Positions 15,462-25,788 of a stretch of 64,000 nucleotides of DNA are shown piece by piece. Position 1 is the stretch's first letter; each line of letters starts with the position of its first letter. The position numbers and the translations under genes are program-made. Below the pieces are notes generated by a model that was not told the origin of the DNA, searched no databases, and saw only the letters and a program-made list of their open reading frames with translations. Source of the stretch: Stutzerimonas kunmingensis (GTDB lineage Bacteria > Pseudomonadota > Gammaproteobacteria > Pseudomonadales > Pseudomonadaceae); NCBI RefSeq assembly GCF_900114065.1, contig NZ_FORS01000004.1:1-64000 (forward strand). Direction: 5' to 3'.

Positions 15462-16850
15462 TCAGCCCGCGTAGAGCGATGCCTCGACATCCATCCCGGC
15501 GTCGCGCATCTGCGCCAGCTTGTAACGCAGGGTGCGCGCACTGATGCCCAGGCGATCAGCCGTCTCCTTGCGCCGTCCACGTTCGGCACGCAGGGTATCG
15601 ATGATCAACTGGAACTCGCGGCGGCGCAGATCATCCCCCAGTCCCGAACAGGCCCCCGCCTCCCCTGCAGCGCCCTCGCACGGTTGTGCCGCGCTGCTGG
15701 CGACAGGCAAGCTGGTGACACCGCCCACACCCGCCAGGCACAGATCCTGCGGCTGGATCACGCCGCTCTGCTGAAGAATCAACGCTCGCTGTATCGCGTT
15801 GTCCAGTTCGCGCACGTTGCCCGGCCACGCGTGCGCCACCAGGCAGCGCTGCGCCTCGGCCGAAAGCCGCGCAGGCGCCTGGCGCATCTTCCTGGCGTGG
15901 CTGACCAACAGGCGTTCGGCCAGCGGCAGAATATCGGCCGGGCGCTGCCTCAGCGGCGACCACGCCAGTGGGAAGACCGAAAGACGGTAATAGAGGTCCT
16001 CACGGAAGCGACCCGCCGCTACCTCGCCAGCGAGATCACGGTTGGTGGTGGCGAGCACACGAATATCCAGAGCGATAGGCTTCCGCCCACCGACCCGCTC
16101 GACCTCTCGCTCCTGCAGCACACGTAGCAGTTTCGCCTGCAACCCCAACGGCATCTCGGATATCTCGTCGAGCAGTAAAGTACCGCCGTCGGCCTGCTCG
16201 AACTTGCCAGGCTGACTGGCAATCGCGCCGGTGAAAGCGCCCTTCTCATGCCCGAACAGGGTTGCTTCGAGCATGTTGTCCGGAATGGCAGCGCAATTGA
16301 TGGCGATAAATGGCTTGCCGTGCCTCGGTGACTGCTGGTGGATATAGCGCGCCAGCACCTCTTTGCCAGTGCCTGACTCACCGGAGATCAGTACAGTGGA
16401 GTCACTTTGCGCCACCCGCCGGGCAAGAGCCAGCAGCTGCTGGCTGGACGGCTCGAGCGCCACCGGCCCTTCTGCCTCGGTAGCAGCGATGCCGTTCACA
16501 TGACGCCCCAAGAGCTCAAGCAATGTGCCTGGCTCGAACGGCTTGACCAGATAATCGACAGCGCCCTGGCGCATCGCATCCACCGCCCTCGTTACCGCGC
16601 CAAAGGCGGTCATCAGCAGCACGGGCACCTGCGGGTAGCGTTGCCTAACCAGCGCGAGCAGTTCGTGGCCATCCATGCCGGGCATGTTCACGTCACTGAT
16701 GACCAGGCCGAATGACTCTTCCTGCAGCGCACACAAGGCCGCTTCGGCGCAATCGACGGCACGGTACTCGTAGCCCCCAAGCTGCAGCGTGATGCCCAGG
16801 GCTTCGCGCAGGGCGTGATCGTCTTCGACGAGAAGTATCGTGGCGGCCAT
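15462..16850 (-). CDS. fleR: Two-component response regulator FleR (sigma54 activator)
   Basis: A 462-aa NtrC-type activator. The receiver domain (1-115) has phospho-acceptor Asp53 in ISDVNMPG. The AAA+ domain (about 130-375) has Walker A GESGTGKE, the sigma54-contact loop GAFTGA and Walker [12 protein letters not shown] Fis-type helix-turn-helix ends the protein ([18 protein letters not shown]). With FleS it turns on class III flagellar genes (basal body, hook). ATG 16850 has CCGGAG eight bases upstream; a GTG at 16859 overlapping the fleS stop is the alternative. Confidence 0.93.
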   Translation of the reverse strand: MAATILLVEDDHALREALGITLQLGGYEYRAVDCAEAALCALQEESFGLVISDVNMPGMDGHELLALVRQRYPQVPVLLMTAFGAVTRAVDAMRQGAVDYLVKPFEPGTLLELLGRHVNGIAATEAEGPVALEPSSQQLLALARRVAQSDSTVLISGESGTGKEVLARYIHQQSPRHGKPFIAINCAAIPDNMLEATLFGHEKGAFTGAIASQPGKFEQADGGTLLLDEISEMPLGLQAKLLRVLQEREVERVGGRKPIALDIRVLATTNRDLAGEVAAGRFREDLYYRLSVFPLAWSPLRQRPADILPLAERLLVSHARKMRQAPARLSAEAQRCLVAHAWPGNVRELDNAIQRALILQQSGVIQPQDLCLAGVGGVTSLPVASSAAQPCEGAAGEAGACSGLGDDLRRREFQLIIDTLRAERGRRKETADRLGISARTLRYKLAQMRDAGMDVEASLYAG

Positions 16851-16855
16851 ACAGG

Positions 16856-18043
16856 TCACTCCGGTTTGTGAGTGGCGGGAATCAGCGGCAGGCTCATCAG
16901 CGCACAGGTTCCGCGGCCTGGCCGCGAGCGCAACTGCAGGTCACCTTGATGGGCTCGGGCAACGGCCTTGGCCACTGCCAGACCCAGGCCGGTTCCCGTG
17001 GTTCGGGTGGTGAAAAACGGCTCGCCCAGCCGGCCCAGTGTTTCGGCGTCGATGCCTTTACCGCAGTCGCTTATGCACACCCGCACCGTTTCGTCGCGGC
17101 GATACAGGTGGACCTTCAGACGCGGCGCCCCGAAGCTGGCCTGTAACCCATTTTCGATGAGATTGAGCAATGCTCCGACCAACGTATCGCGATTGCACAA
17201 CACCTCCACCCCCTGCACGTCACACTGCCAGCGCACGCTGGCGCCCTGCAGACGTGGCTCGCCGGCCGAACGCAGCGCCGACAACAGCGCAGCCGGACTC
17301 AGTCGGTCGTTCAGCGGCAGATCACCGCGGGCGAAGATCAGCATGTCACGGACCTGATGCTCCAGTTCGTGCAGACGAGCCTTGAGGCTACCGGCGAAGC
17401 GCTGCTGTTGCTGTTCGCTCAGGCCACCCTGTTCGAGGTGACTGGCATATAGCAACGCGGTGGACAGCGGAGTGCGAATCTGGTGGGCAAGCGAAGCCAC
17501 CATGCGCCCTAGCGACGACAGCCGTTCATGGCGCGCCAGCTGATCCTGGAGTCGGCGGGTCTCGGTAAGGTCGGTGAGCAGCACCAGCTGACCAGGTTCC
17601 CCGGCAAGCGAGCGCGTAGCGATCGATAGGCGGCGACCATTGCGTAGCGATATCTCGTGCCCGTCGTCCCGCCGCGGCGCAAAACAGCGGCCAATCACCT
17701 CGCGCCAGGGGTGCCCCACGAGTGGCTCGCCCAACAGCTCAAGAGCAACCGGGTTCGCATCGCGCACCACACCCTGCCCATCGATCACGATGACGCCACC
17801 TGGCAGCAGGTCGAGAACGCTCTGCAATCGCTGCGCGAGACGCTCTTTCTCCTCCAGCTCCTGTCGTCGGAGCTCGCCGGCCTCGGCAAGTTGCCCCTTG
17901 AGCTCGGCGACACGTACCTGCAACAGCTCCTCGGATTCACCAAGCTGTCCGGATACCTGACGAAAGAGCTCCAGTGATCGAGTCAGCGCCAGCACGTCTG
18001 GGGCATCGAATGAACTTTCGGATGGCTTGGTGACGGAATTCAC
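16856..18043 (-). CDS. fleS: Sensor histidine kinase FleS
   Basis: A soluble kinase of about 395 aa. An N-terminal coiled coil (about 15-65) leads to a PAS domain (about 70-160, LLPGGVIVIDGQGVVRDAN), the HisKA dimer helix with H-box SLAHQIRTPLSTALLYA, and a HATPase_c domain (NLIENGLQASFG, DCGKGID, GTGLGLAVAKAV). It has no membrane segments, as expected of FleS. I chose GTG 18043 because the upstream TTG at 18091 falls inside a predicted sigma54 promoter. It phosphorylates FleR, encoded five bases further on. Confidence 0.92.
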   Translation of the reverse strand: MNSVTKPSESSFDAPDVLALTRSLELFRQVSGQLGESEELLQVRVAELKGQLAEAGELRRQELEEKERLAQRLQSVLDLLPGGVIVIDGQGVVRDANPVALELLGEPLVGHPWREVIGRCFAPRRDDGHEISLRNGRRLSIATRSLAGEPGQLVLLTDLTETRRLQDQLARHERLSSLGRMVASLAHQIRTPLSTALLYASHLEQGGLSEQQQQRFAGSLKARLHELEHQVRDMLIFARGDLPLNDRLSPAALLSALRSAGEPRLQGASVRWQCDVQGVEVLCNRDTLVGALLNLIENGLQASFGAPRLKVHLYRRDETVRVCISDCGKGIDAETLGRLGEPFFTTRTTGTGLGLAVAKAVARAHQGDLQLRSRPGRGTCALMSLPLIPATHKPE

Positions 18044-18087
18044 GGGTCGCTTGCGCCTGTCAAAAGAAAGTCGGTTGACGGGGACCA

Positions 18088-18102
18088 GCAATCTTCGTGC
18101 CC
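18088..18102 (-). promoter_or_regulatory. Sigma54 (RpoN) promoter of fleSR
   Basis: The minus strand reads GGGCACGAAGATTGC, keeping the -24 GG and -12 GC with correct spacing, one base from the TGGCAC-N5-TTGC consensus. FleQ-dependent RpoN transcription of fleSR is known in P. aeruginosa. Confidence 0.75.
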
Positions 18103-18151
18103 GGCACTCAGCACGTCCCGGCGGCCGCCATCGGCACTACCATGCCAAATG

Positions 18152-18183
18152 AAAAAGGCCACCTGATCCAGGTGGCCTTTTTG
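18152..18183. terminator. Terminator after fleQ
   Basis: A 14-bp stem AAAAAGGCCACCTG-ATC-CAGGTGGCCTTTTT, with its T-run, 30 bases after the fleQ stop. It separates fleQ from the independently driven fleSR genes. Confidence 0.92.
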
Positions 18184-18213
18184 AACGACTTTTTAGAATC
18201 GCCTAGCAGCGTG

Positions 18214-19683
18214 CTAGTCGCCCATATCGTCGTCGCGACGATTCATGCCGTACTTGCGCATTTTCTCGACCAGCGTGGTTCGGCGAATCCGCAACCGCTC
18301 GGCTGCCCGAGCCACCACGCCACCAGCATCTTCGAGAGCCTGATGAATAAGTCCCTGCTCAAGATTGCCGAGGTATTCCTTGAGATCCAGACCCTCGATC
18401 GGCAGCATCGCCTGAGCTTCGGGTACTACCATTGGCGCACTTATTGCCGCGCGCTCCTCCATCTCATCATGCAGGCTGGTCGCGTACTGCTCGTCATCGT
18501 CGTCGACGTGGCGAAACTTCTTCGGCAGCTCCATTACCCCGATAACGCCATAGGGATGCATGATCGCCATGCGCTCTACCAGGTTTGCCAGCTCGCGGAC
18601 ATTACCCGGCCAGTCGTGCCGGCATAGCGACATGATTGCAGCCGAGTTGAAACGTATAGAGCCGCGCTTTTCATGCTCCATGCGCGAGATCAGCTCGTTC
18701 ATCAGCAACGGGATATCCTCGACACGCTCCCGTAGCGGCGCCATCTCGATGGGGAAGACATTCAGACGATAGTAGAGGTCCTCGCGGAAGGTCCCCTCCT
18801 CGATCATTTTCTCAAGGTCCTTATGCGTCGCCGCGATGATGCGCACATCGGCATTCTGCGTACGGTTGCTGCCAACACGCTCGAAGGTGCGCTCCTGCAG
18901 AACCCGCAGCAGTTTGACCTGCATCGGCAACGGCATGTCGCCTATCTCATCGAGAAACAGTGTGCCGCCCTCGGCAAGCTCGAAACGACCCGCGCGAGCA
19001 GTAATCGCACCGGTAAAGGCGCCCTTCTCGTGACCAAACAGTTCGCTTTCCAGCAACTCCGCCGGAATCGCTCCGCAATTGACAGGTACAAAAGGCCCCT
19101 GACGCCGCTTCGAGTGATAGTGCAGATTTCGCGCAACCACTTCCTTGCCGGTGCCGGACTCACCAAGAATCAGCACACTGGCTTCGGTGTCGGCGACCTG
19201 TTCCATCATCTGCCGGACGTGCTGCACCGCTCGGCTGGTGCCGACCAGGCTGCGGAAAAGATTGGGCTCGCGCTGGCGACCACGGGACTTTGCCTGGTCG
19301 TACATCTCGCGATAGACCTGCGCACGGTGCAGGGAGTCGAGCAGCTTGTTATAGCTGGGTGGCATTTCCAGGCTGGTCAGCACTCGGCGTCGCAGATCGT
19401 CCGGCCAGTCCGCCGGAGCGGGCTCACCGATCAGCATCAGCGGGACATTTTCATCCCATTTGCCCATCTGCTTGATCAGTTCGACAGCGCCGCCCTTGGA
19501 GGACACGTCGCCCAGCATGACACCGTTGACAACACGGCTGGACTCGAGGCCGGCGACCGCCTCCTGCCATTCACTGCTTGAACAAGCCAGATGATCCTCG
19601 CTGAGAAAGTTCAGGATGACGGCCAGGTCGCGCCGGCGGTCGTGATCATCGTCTATCAACAAAATCTTGGTTTCACGCCACAT
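18214..19683 (-). CDS. fleQ: Flagellar master regulator FleQ
   Basis: A 489-aa sigma54 enhancer-binding protein. The N-terminal FleQ domain (about 1-120) is receiver-like but has GVMLGD where an acceptor Asp would sit, as in known FleQ proteins. The AAA+ domain (about 140-375) has [14 protein letters not shown] and [12 protein letters not shown]-terminal Fis-type HTH ([16 protein letters not shown]) follows. It activates class II flagellar genes and in P. aeruginosa also binds c-di-GMP and is held back by FleN. It sits between fliT and fleS, with its own sigma70-like promoter upstream. Confidence 0.97.
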   Translation of the reverse strand: MWRETKILLIDDDHDRRRDLAVILNFLSEDHLACSSSEWQEAVAGLESSRVVNGVMLGDVSSKGGAVELIKQMGKWDENVPLMLIGEPAPADWPDDLRRRVLTSLEMPPSYNKLLDSLHRAQVYREMYDQAKSRGRQREPNLFRSLVGTSRAVQHVRQMMEQVADTEASVLILGESGTGKEVVARNLHYHSKRRQGPFVPVNCGAIPAELLESELFGHEKGAFTGAITARAGRFELAEGGTLFLDEIGDMPLPMQVKLLRVLQERTFERVGSNRTQNADVRIIAATHKDLEKMIEEGTFREDLYYRLNVFPIEMAPLRERVEDIPLLMNELISRMEHEKRGSIRFNSAAIMSLCRHDWPGNVRELANLVERMAIMHPYGVIGVMELPKKFRHVDDDDEQYATSLHDEMEERAAISAPMVVPEAQAMLPIEGLDLKEYLGNLEQGLIHQALEDAGGVVARAAERLRIRRTTLVEKMRKYGMNRRDDDMGD

Positions 19684-20056
19684 CTTGTTTATAGGGCTCT
19701 AAAGAAGCTGAAAGAAAGCCTGCGCTCGCATCCATGGAAGAACGGCGATCACACTGATGGCAGATGGAACGTAGATTAATGAAAAAATGAACTGAGTCAA
19801 ATTTATGGCGTGAATTAGCGACCAAAGAACGAGCCAAAAATCAGTACCTTGAGAGACGCCTCAAGATCGATTTGAAGACTTCGGTGCACGATGACCGCGA
19901 AGATAGGTATTTACCAGGCAATAAGCGCCAATTAGCCGCTCGCCAACAAAAGGGTAGCGGCATAATGCCACATACTTTGTAATGATAAATATTGAGGAAG
20001 AATTCAGCCCCAGTGATCCTGAGAAGAATTTGAAGCTGTCGGGCCTGAGGCCACGC
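19684..20056. other. 373-bp intergenic region between fliT and fleQ
   Basis: This is the only stretch over 300 bases without a gene. It is clearly more AT-rich than its surroundings. It contains the fleQ promoter and a TGTGATCGCC half-site (minus strand) that might bind Vfr/CRP, though no second half is present. I see no convincing ORF, terminator or structured RNA. Confidence 0.6.
19773..19800 (-). promoter_or_regulatory. fleQ promoter (sigma70-like)
   Basis: On the minus strand, TTGACT (19795-19800), a 16-base spacer and TAATCT (19773-19778) lie about 90 bases upstream of the fleQ ATG. No sigma54 site is seen here, in line with fleQ being class I. Confidence 0.6.
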
Positions 20057-20353
20057 TTAGGCGAATAGCTGGTAAACCTTGCTACCCTGTTGAGACTGAT
20101 TCAGCTGACGCAGCTCGCTTGCGACCCGTGCCTGTTCAATCTGGCAGGTCATTACCAGCTCACCATACAGATCAAGAAGCTCCTGCAACCGCTGACGAAC
20201 CACGCCGCTGTCGCGCTCATGTGCCTGCATCGCCTCGTCGACGGCATTACGGCACTCGCGATCCAGCATACTGATTGCGGCCCAGTCCTGCTGCGTCAGC
20301 GCATCGCGTAGAGCGGAACCAGTTTCTTCGAGGCGCTTGACGGAAGCATTCAT
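20057..20353 (-). CDS. fliT: Flagellar protein FliT
   Basis: A 98-aa, fully helical protein of the size and pattern of Pseudomonas FliT (KRLEETGSALRDALTQQDWAAI, then LQELLDLYGELV). FliT proteins are export chaperones, classically for the filament cap FliD. The start at 20353 has CCGGAG upstream. Its usual partners fliD and fliS are not next to it: the preceding genes are a lipoprotein gene and the ccm operon. The assignment rests on helical pattern and the adjacent fleQ. Confidence 0.75.
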   Translation of the reverse strand: MNASVKRLEETGSALRDALTQQDWAAISMLDRECRNAVDEAMQAHERDSGVVRQRLQELLDLYGELVMTCQIEQARVASELRQLNQSQQGSKVYQLFA

Positions 20354-20503
20354 TATCGACTCCGGGGCATGAGCCCGATGGACGGCATAGGCCGAGCCGG
20401 CTGGGAACGTTGCAGTGCAACGGTGCTGAACCTTTATCGGCAATAGGCAAGCCGCCTTTAGGCTGAAGCGCAAAAAGTTAGCGCCTGCTGCCGAGGAGTA
20501 ACA

Positions 20504-20944
20504 TCAATAGCGGTCACGAAGACCCGGCGGAACACTGGGCGGCGCGACCGGCTCCCACGGGCCATCGGGGCGCCCAGCACAGTACCAGTCGCCATCCCAC
20601 CGGTAATACAGGCGCTCCCGGTAAAAGAGATCACGCCCCTCCACGACATAGACCCCAAGACGATTGTCCCAGTGCGCAGCCACGTGCGGTGGTGGCGCAT
20701 AACGCGGATGGCTCTTCTGGGTAGTTGGAGCCCTGGGTGCCGGTGGCGCCTTGATAGGAGGGGGTGAGATAACCGGCCCACTGGGCTCGGGCGCACGCGG
20801 CACCGGACTTGGAGCAGGCCCCTGAGGCGCGGAACCGTAGGGATTACCTGCGCAAGCGCCGAGCGCCAATGTCAATCCGAGCAGTACGACCCGCGGGCCG
20901 AACCGCGCAAGCCTAAGCGGGTGTGCTGACGAATTCGTGTGCAT
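20504..20944 (-). CDS. Proline-rich lipoprotein of unknown function
   Basis: A 146-aa predicted lipoprotein. The signal peptide ends in LGACAG (lipobox Cys about 31). A long proline-rich linker (about 35-80) comes next, then a short C-terminal part rich in Tyr and Trp (GVYVVEGRDLFYRERLYYRWDGDWYCA) that could form a small beta domain. I know no function. It starts 17 bases after the ccmI stop on the same strand, so it may be the last gene of the ccm transcript. Confidence 0.75.
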   Translation of the reverse strand: MHTNSSAHPLRLARFGPRVVLLGLTLALGACAGNPYGSAPQGPAPSPVPRAPEPSGPVISPPPIKAPPAPRAPTTQKSHPRYAPPPHVAAHWDNRLGVYVVEGRDLFYRERLYYRWDGDWYCAGRPDGPWEPVAPPSVPPGLRDRY

Positions 20945-20961
20945 CTCTACCTCATGGGTGT

Positions 20962-22182
20962 TCAGGGAGCCTCGGCGCGGTCGATCACCAGATCAATGGC
21001 GTTATCGCTCGCAGTATCAAGCGCTTCGCTTTGACCCATCCACTCACCTTTTGTTGCGTCGCCGGAACGGGAGACCCGCGCCATTACCGTGACCTGCTCG
21101 ACGCTGGATATCTTCATCGAAGGCACCATCGCATCGGCATCGCCAAGCGTGACGGTTGCAGGCAGATCGGCAATCGTCAGGCGTTTTGCTGCCAGCGGAA
21201 CGGGTGGCCCCGCTACTGCGCGAGCGAATACGAAAACCGTATCCTGCGGCGAAACCGATTCCGCCACCTTCGGGTCCAGCGCAACCTGAATCTGCAGCGT
21301 GGCCCCTGCGTTATCAGCCTTCTCGCTTGCCGCTGAGGCCTGTTCGGTGGTGGAGCTGCCCCCCTCGATCTGCTGCCGCGCCCGCTCGATGCCGCCACGG
21401 ATCGCTTCGCGCGAAGGATCTTCTTCGGGAAGCGCCGCAACCAGTTGCTCCCAGAAGCGCACTGCATCCGGATAACGCGCTTCCTCGAATGCCGCGATGC
21501 CAAGCAGGCCGAGACTGGTCACTTCCTGCGGATCGCCCTGCAGCGCTTCGTCAGTAAGGGCTTGAAGCTTATCGGACCACTGACGGTCACCAGCGAAATA
21601 GAGCGCCTGCGCCAGCTGACCGAGCAGCTCGGGCTGACGGCCCGCAATTTCCACCACGCGCCCGAAAGCCTTGGCTGCGTCGGCTGGACGCTCCTGGTTC
21701 ATATAAGTACGACCCAGGAAGTACCAGGCTTCGGCAGAATCCGGCTGCTCCTGTACGGCCTGCTCCAGATGAGCGGTCATTTCTTCGACTGTGCGAGGCT
21801 GCTCCGAAAACTGTCGAGCCATCTGAACTTTGTCGCTGGCGCCCCAATACATATAAAGCCCGTAGCCCATCAGGGGCACCAGAACCGCCGCAATCAGCGG
21901 AACGCTGCGACCAAGCTTGGCGATTCGCGGCTTGTCGCTATTCTCGGTGTCCTCCAACAGCTCGCGTGCAGCATCTGCTCGCCCAGCCTCCAACTGCTCG
22001 GCGGTCAAGGTTCCGGCAGAGTGCTGAGAGGTCAACTCGGCAAGGCGCTCTTCATACAAGGCAACGTTCAGCGCCGTACGATCTTCTTCGGCCTGGGCTC
22101 GACGGCCACGCAGGATGGGTAACAACAAAAAGGCCAATGCCACCAGCAGCAAGGCGCCGGCGGCTATCCAGAAATCGATCAT
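20962..22182 (-). CDS. ccmI: Cytochrome c maturation protein CcmI
   Basis: A 406-aa protein with two membrane helices (about 3-24 and 94-112) separated by a cytoplasmic leucine-zipper-like loop, and a periplasmic TPR domain (about 120-260; [22 protein letters not shown]). An extra C-terminal region follows. CcmI chaperones apocytochrome c to the CcmF/CcmH haem ligation complex. Its start overlaps the ccmH stop (ATGA). Confidence 0.93.
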   Translation of the reverse strand: MIDFWIAAGALLLVALAFLLLPILRGRRAQAEEDRTALNVALYEERLAELTSQHSAGTLTAEQLEAGRADAARELLEDTENSDKPRIAKLGRSVPLIAAVLVPLMGYGLYMYWGASDKVQMARQFSEQPRTVEEMTAHLEQAVQEQPDSAEAWYFLGRTYMNQERPADAAKAFGRVVEIAGRQPELLGQLAQALYFAGDRQWSDKLQALTDEALQGDPQEVTSLGLLGIAAFEEARYPDAVRFWEQLVAALPEEDPSREAIRGGIERARQQIEGGSSTTEQASAASEKADNAGATLQIQVALDPKVAESVSPQDTVFVFARAVAGPPVPLAAKRLTIADLPATVTLGDADAMVPSMKISSVEQVTVMARVSRSGDATKGEWMGQSEALDTASDNAIDLVIDRAEAP

Positions 22183-22649
22183 GAGTCTTTTTTATCCAGA
22201 AGCTGGGCGAGACGTTCGCGCTCGGTCTCGGAAAGGGTTGATGCAGGTGCCTTTTCGACCCGGCGACGACGCACCAGAATCACGGTCAGCACGCCGAAGC
22301 CGAGGACCAGCAAACCAACCGGCCCATACCAGAGCAGCATGGTTTTCGCGTTTACCGGCGGCTTGTAACGAACGAAATCGCCGTAGCGATCGACGAGATA
22401 GTCGACGATCTGGTCATTGCTTTGGCCCTCTTCCAGCATGCGGAAGATTTCCTGGCGCAGGTCCATGGCGATCGGCGCGTTGGAATCGGCGATGTTCTGG
22501 TTCTGGCACTTCGGACAGCGCAGCTCTTCGGTTAGGGTGCGGTAGCGCTCACGCTCGGCTTCGTCCCTGAATTCATAGGTATCGATTGCTGCCTGGGCGG
22601 TCGTGACCAGGAACAGACCAAGCAGCGCACCGCGGATCAGTCGTTTCAT
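22179..22649 (-). CDS. ccmH: Cytochrome c maturation protein CcmH
   Basis: A 156-aa protein with a signal peptide (about 1-20), a periplasmic CcmH/CycL domain with the redox pair Cys45-Cys48 in [10 protein letters not shown], and a C-terminal membrane helix (about 102-122). It keeps the CXXCH motif of apocytochrome c reduced and takes part in haem ligation. Starts and stops overlap with ccmG and ccmI by four bases. Confidence 0.95.
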   Translation of the reverse strand: MKRLIRGALLGLFLVTTAQAAIDTYEFRDEAERERYRTLTEELRCPKCQNQNIADSNAPIAMDLRQEIFRMLEEGQSNDQIVDYLVDRYGDFVRYKPPVNAKTMLLWYGPVGLLVLGFGVLTVILVRRRRVEKAPASTLSETERERLAQLLDKKDS

Positions 22650-23176
22650 TCGTCCACCAGCTCCTGATAGAGCGCTGCCAGCTGTTCTCGCCAGACCCGA
22701 TCGTCGATCACGCCGACGAACTTGTGGCGGATGATGCCCTGCTTGTCGATGAGGAAGGTTTCAGGAGCGCCATAGACTCCCAGATCCAGCCCAAGACTGC
22801 CGCGTTCGTCGCGGATGTTCAGCTGATAAGGATCGTGGAACTCGTTGAGCCACTTCAACGCCGCGGCGTTGTCGTCCTTGTAGTTGACTCCATGAATCAC
22901 CACACCCTGAGCTGCAAGACGGTTCAGCACTGGGTGCTCGACCTTGCAGGCGACACACCAGGTCGCCCACACGTTGACCAGCGCCGGCTTGCCCTTGAGG
23001 TCCTCGGCGGTGATGACGCGCTGCTCGTCTTCCACCGACGGCAGCGAGAACGCCGGGAGTGGCTTGCCGATCAGCGCCGAAGGCAGCTCGGAAGGATCGA
23101 GGAACAGGCCGCGATAAAGGAACACTGCAACCACCAGGAAAATCACCAGCGGCAGCAACATCAGCAATCGTTTCAC
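22646..23176 (-). CDS. ccmG: Thiol:disulfide interchange protein CcmG (DsbE)
   Basis: A 176-aa thioredoxin-fold protein anchored by one N-terminal helix (about 3-22). The redox site is WATWCVACKVEHP (Cys74, Cys77). It lies in the periplasm and supplies reductant for apocytochrome c haem attachment. Position between ccmF and ccmH is standard. Confidence 0.95.
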   Translation of the reverse strand: MKRLLMLLPLVIFLVVAVFLYRGLFLDPSELPSALIGKPLPAFSLPSVEDEQRVITAEDLKGKPALVNVWATWCVACKVEHPVLNRLAAQGVVIHGVNYKDDNAAALKWLNEFHDPYQLNIRDERGSLGLDLGVYGAPETFLIDKQGIIRHKFVGVIDDRVWREQLAALYQELVDE

Positions 23177-23177
23177 A

Positions 23178-25151
23178 TCAGGCTCCTTGTGCGGCCATGC
23201 CCAGCGCTTCGCGCACGCGGGTCTTCACCTTGACTCGATAACGACGATCACTCGCCGCCAGCACACCGCCGAGCCCCATCATCAGCGCTCCGAGCCAGAT
23301 CCAGCGAACGAAGGGCTTGATGTGAACACGCACGGCCCACGCCCCATCACCCAGCGGCTCACCCAGCGCGACATAAAGGTCGCGGGTGAAGCCCGCATCG
23401 ATACCCGCCTCGGTCATCGGCATCTGCTGCACGGTGTACAGGCGCTTTTCCGGGTGCAGCGTGGCGATCTGCTTGTCGCCGTCGAGCACGCGAATGGTCG
23501 CCTTGTCCGACGTGAAGTTCGGTCCTTCGTGATGCACCGCGCCTTCGAAGACGAACTCATAGCCGCCAAGCGACAGCGACTCCCCAGGAGCCAGGCGCAG
23601 ATCGCGCTCCGCACTTTGGTGGCTGGTGAGTACCACGCCAATGGCACAGACCGCCAGCCCGAGGTGCGCCAGATGCATGCCCCAGTAGCTTGGCGCGAGG
23701 CTGCGCATGCCCTTGAACAAACCCTTGTGGCGCGTCTTGTCCAGCAGATCACGGACGCCAGCGATCACCACCCAGGCCGCCAGCAAGGACACCGCAAGTA
23801 CCGCCCAGTTGAAGTCACCGAACAGCAACGAGCCCAGGCCACCAAGCACTACGCTAGTGATCAGCACTGGTGTGAGCATGCCGAGCAACCACTTCAGCGG
23901 AGTGTCCTTCCAGCGCACCAGGATTCCGACACCCAACGTCAGCATCAGCGCGCCAATCAGCGGAACGAACATCGCATTGAAGTACGGTGGGCCGACGGAA
24001 AGCTTGGCACCGGACAATGCGTCCAGCAGCAGCGGATAGAGCGTGCCGAGGAGAATCATCGCCGTGGCGACGACCAACAGCAGGTTATTGACTAGCAGCA
24101 GAGTCTCGCGCGACCACAGGCCGAACCCGACCTGGCTCTTGACCACAGGCGCGCGCATGGCAAACAGCGTCAGCGAGCCGCCTACCACCATCAGCAGAAA
24201 GATCAGAATGAACACGCCACGCTCGGGATCGGTAGCAAACGCATGCACCGACGTCAGCACGCCGGAACGGACCAGGAAGGTCCCAAGCAGGCTCAGCGAG
24301 AACGCCGCGATTGCCAGCAACACGGTCCAACTCTTGAACACGCCGCGCTTCTCGGTCACTGCCAACGAGTGAATCAGCGCCGTACCGACCAGCCAGGGCA
24401 TGAAGGAGGCGTTTTCCACCGGATCCCAGAACCACCAGCCGCCCCAGCCGAGCTCGTAATAGGCCCACCAGGAGCCAAGGGCGATGCCCAGGCCGAGGAA
24501 GGCCCAGGCGACGAGCGTCCAAGGACGCGACCAGCGCGCCCAGGCCGCGTCAAGGCGCCCCCCCAGCAACGCGGCGATCGCAAAGGCGAACGCCACCGAG
24601 AAACCCACGTACCCCATGTAAAGCATGGGCGGGTGGACGATCAAACCGAAATCCTGCAGCAGTGGATTGAGGTCGCGTCCATCCATTGGAACCTGCGGCA
24701 GCAGCCGCTCGAAGGGGTTCGAGGTGACGATAAGAAAGAGCAGGAAACCGATGCTGATCAAACCCATGACGCCGAGCACGCGCGCCAGCATGTCTTCCGG
24801 TAGCTGGCGGGAGAAGATCGCCACGGCAAAGGTCCAGCCGGCCAGGATGAAGGCCCACAGCAGCAAGGAGCCTTCGTGAGCACCCCAGACTGCGCTGAAC
24901 TTGTAGTACCAGGGCAAGGCACTGTTGGAGTTGTGGGCGACGTAGGCAACGGAGAAATCGTCGACCATGAAGGCGTAGGTCAGGCAGGCGAAGGAGAAAC
25001 CGAGAAAGGCGAACTGACCCCAGGCGGCTGGTTGGGCCAGGCCCATCCACTGTCGGTCACCGCGCCAAGCACCGATCAGCGGCAGCGTGGCCTGGACCAC
25101 TGCCAGGCACAGCGCCAGAATCATCGCCAGATGGCCGAGCTCGGGAATCAT
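23178..25151 (-). CDS. ccmF: Cytochrome c haem lyase subunit CcmF
   Basis: A 657-aa polytopic membrane protein with about 15 helices. The tryptophan-rich haem-handling motif is in [20 protein letters not shown], and the conserved [11 protein letters not shown] and periplasmic histidines are present. It is the core of the haem lyase that joins haem from holo-CcmE to apocytochrome c. The start overlaps the ccmE stop. Confidence 0.97.
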   Translation of the reverse strand: MIPELGHLAMILALCLAVVQATLPLIGAWRGDRQWMGLAQPAAWGQFAFLGFSFACLTYAFMVDDFSVAYVAHNSNSALPWYYKFSAVWGAHEGSLLLWAFILAGWTFAVAIFSRQLPEDMLARVLGVMGLISIGFLLFLIVTSNPFERLLPQVPMDGRDLNPLLQDFGLIVHPPMLYMGYVGFSVAFAFAIAALLGGRLDAAWARWSRPWTLVAWAFLGLGIALGSWWAYYELGWGGWWFWDPVENASFMPWLVGTALIHSLAVTEKRGVFKSWTVLLAIAAFSLSLLGTFLVRSGVLTSVHAFATDPERGVFILIFLLMVVGGSLTLFAMRAPVVKSQVGFGLWSRETLLLVNNLLLVVATAMILLGTLYPLLLDALSGAKLSVGPPYFNAMFVPLIGALMLTLGVGILVRWKDTPLKWLLGMLTPVLITSVVLGGLGSLLFGDFNWAVLAVSLLAAWVVIAGVRDLLDKTRHKGLFKGMRSLAPSYWGMHLAHLGLAVCAIGVVLTSHQSAERDLRLAPGESLSLGGYEFVFEGAVHHEGPNFTSDKATIRVLDGDKQIATLHPEKRLYTVQQMPMTEAGIDAGFTRDLYVALGEPLGDGAWAVRVHIKPFVRWIWLGALMMGLGGVLAASDRRYRVKVKTRVREALGMAAQGA

Positions 25152-25615
25152 TTCGCGTACTCCTGCTTACCGCCCTCGTAGTGCTTCATCATGCCGCTCT
25201 TCTCCAGCGCCTGAGTTACTTCGGGCGGCATGTAGTTTTCGTCATGCTTGGCCAGCACTTCGTCGGCAACCAGAACGCCCTCGGAATTGACCCGACCCAG
25301 CGCGACGATACCCTGCCCTTCGCGGAACAGGTCCGGGAGAATTCCCTGGTAAGTGATAGTGATCGCCTGGGCGCCATCAGTGACACGGAAGGCGACGCTG
25401 AGTGAGTCGTTGGTACGCTTCACCGAACCCTCTTCGACCAGGCCGCCTGCTCGAATCCGGGTGCCCTCAGGAGCCTCCCCCGCTGCGATCTGGGTCGGCG
25501 TGTAGAACAGGTTGATGTTCTGCTGCAGAGCGGACAACGCCAGCGCCACGGCGATACCGACACCGGCGAGGATCGCCAGGACGATGAAAAGACGCTTCTT
25601 GCGCACCGGATTCAC
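25148..25615 (-). CDS. ccmE: Haem chaperone CcmE
   Basis: A 155-aa protein with an N-terminal membrane helix (about 9-28) and a periplasmic OB-fold domain. The haem-attachment motif is [11 protein letters not shown], with His124 binding haem covalently and Tyr128 as axial ligand. It receives haem from CcmABCD and delivers it to CcmF. GTG 25615 overlaps the ccmD stop. Confidence 0.96.
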   Translation of the reverse strand: MNPVRKKRLFIVLAILAGVGIAVALALSALQQNINLFYTPTQIAAGEAPEGTRIRAGGLVEEGSVKRTNDSLSVAFRVTDGAQAITITYQGILPDLFREGQGIVALGRVNSEGVLVADEVLAKHDENYMPPEVTQALEKSGMMKHYEGGKQEYAK

Positions 25616-25788
25616 TTCGACTCCTCCCGGCGCAAACGACGCGCCTCATCTTGCAGGTAACGCCGGCGTGCCAAGGCTGGCAGCGCGACGTTGAGAATCA
25701 GGACAGCCAGGCTGATGCCATAGGACGTCCAGACGTACACGCCATGATTGCCCATGGCGATGAAATCCGCGAAGGATGAAAAGTTCAC
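25612..25788 (-). CDS. ccmD: Haem exporter protein CcmD
   Basis: A 58-aa gene found by filling the space between ccmE and ccmC. It reads [13 protein letters not shown], one membrane helix (about 16-40, [20 protein letters not shown]), then a charged tail with [15 protein letters not shown], as in CcmD. GTG 25788 overlaps the ccmC stop (GTGA) and its own stop overlaps the ccmE GTG. It stabilises the CcmC-CcmE complex and release of holo-CcmE. Confidence 0.93.
   Translation of the reverse strand: MNFSSFADFIAMGNHGVYVWTSYGISLAVLILNVALPALARRRYLQDEARRLRREESK

Noticed and set aside
18044-18091. TTG 18091 as the fleS start
   Set aside because: It overlaps the sigma54 -12 element, so the transcript would not include it.
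18214-19683. Loss of the phospho-acceptor Asp in FleQ as damage
   Set aside because: FleQ receivers normally lack it, so this is a family trait.
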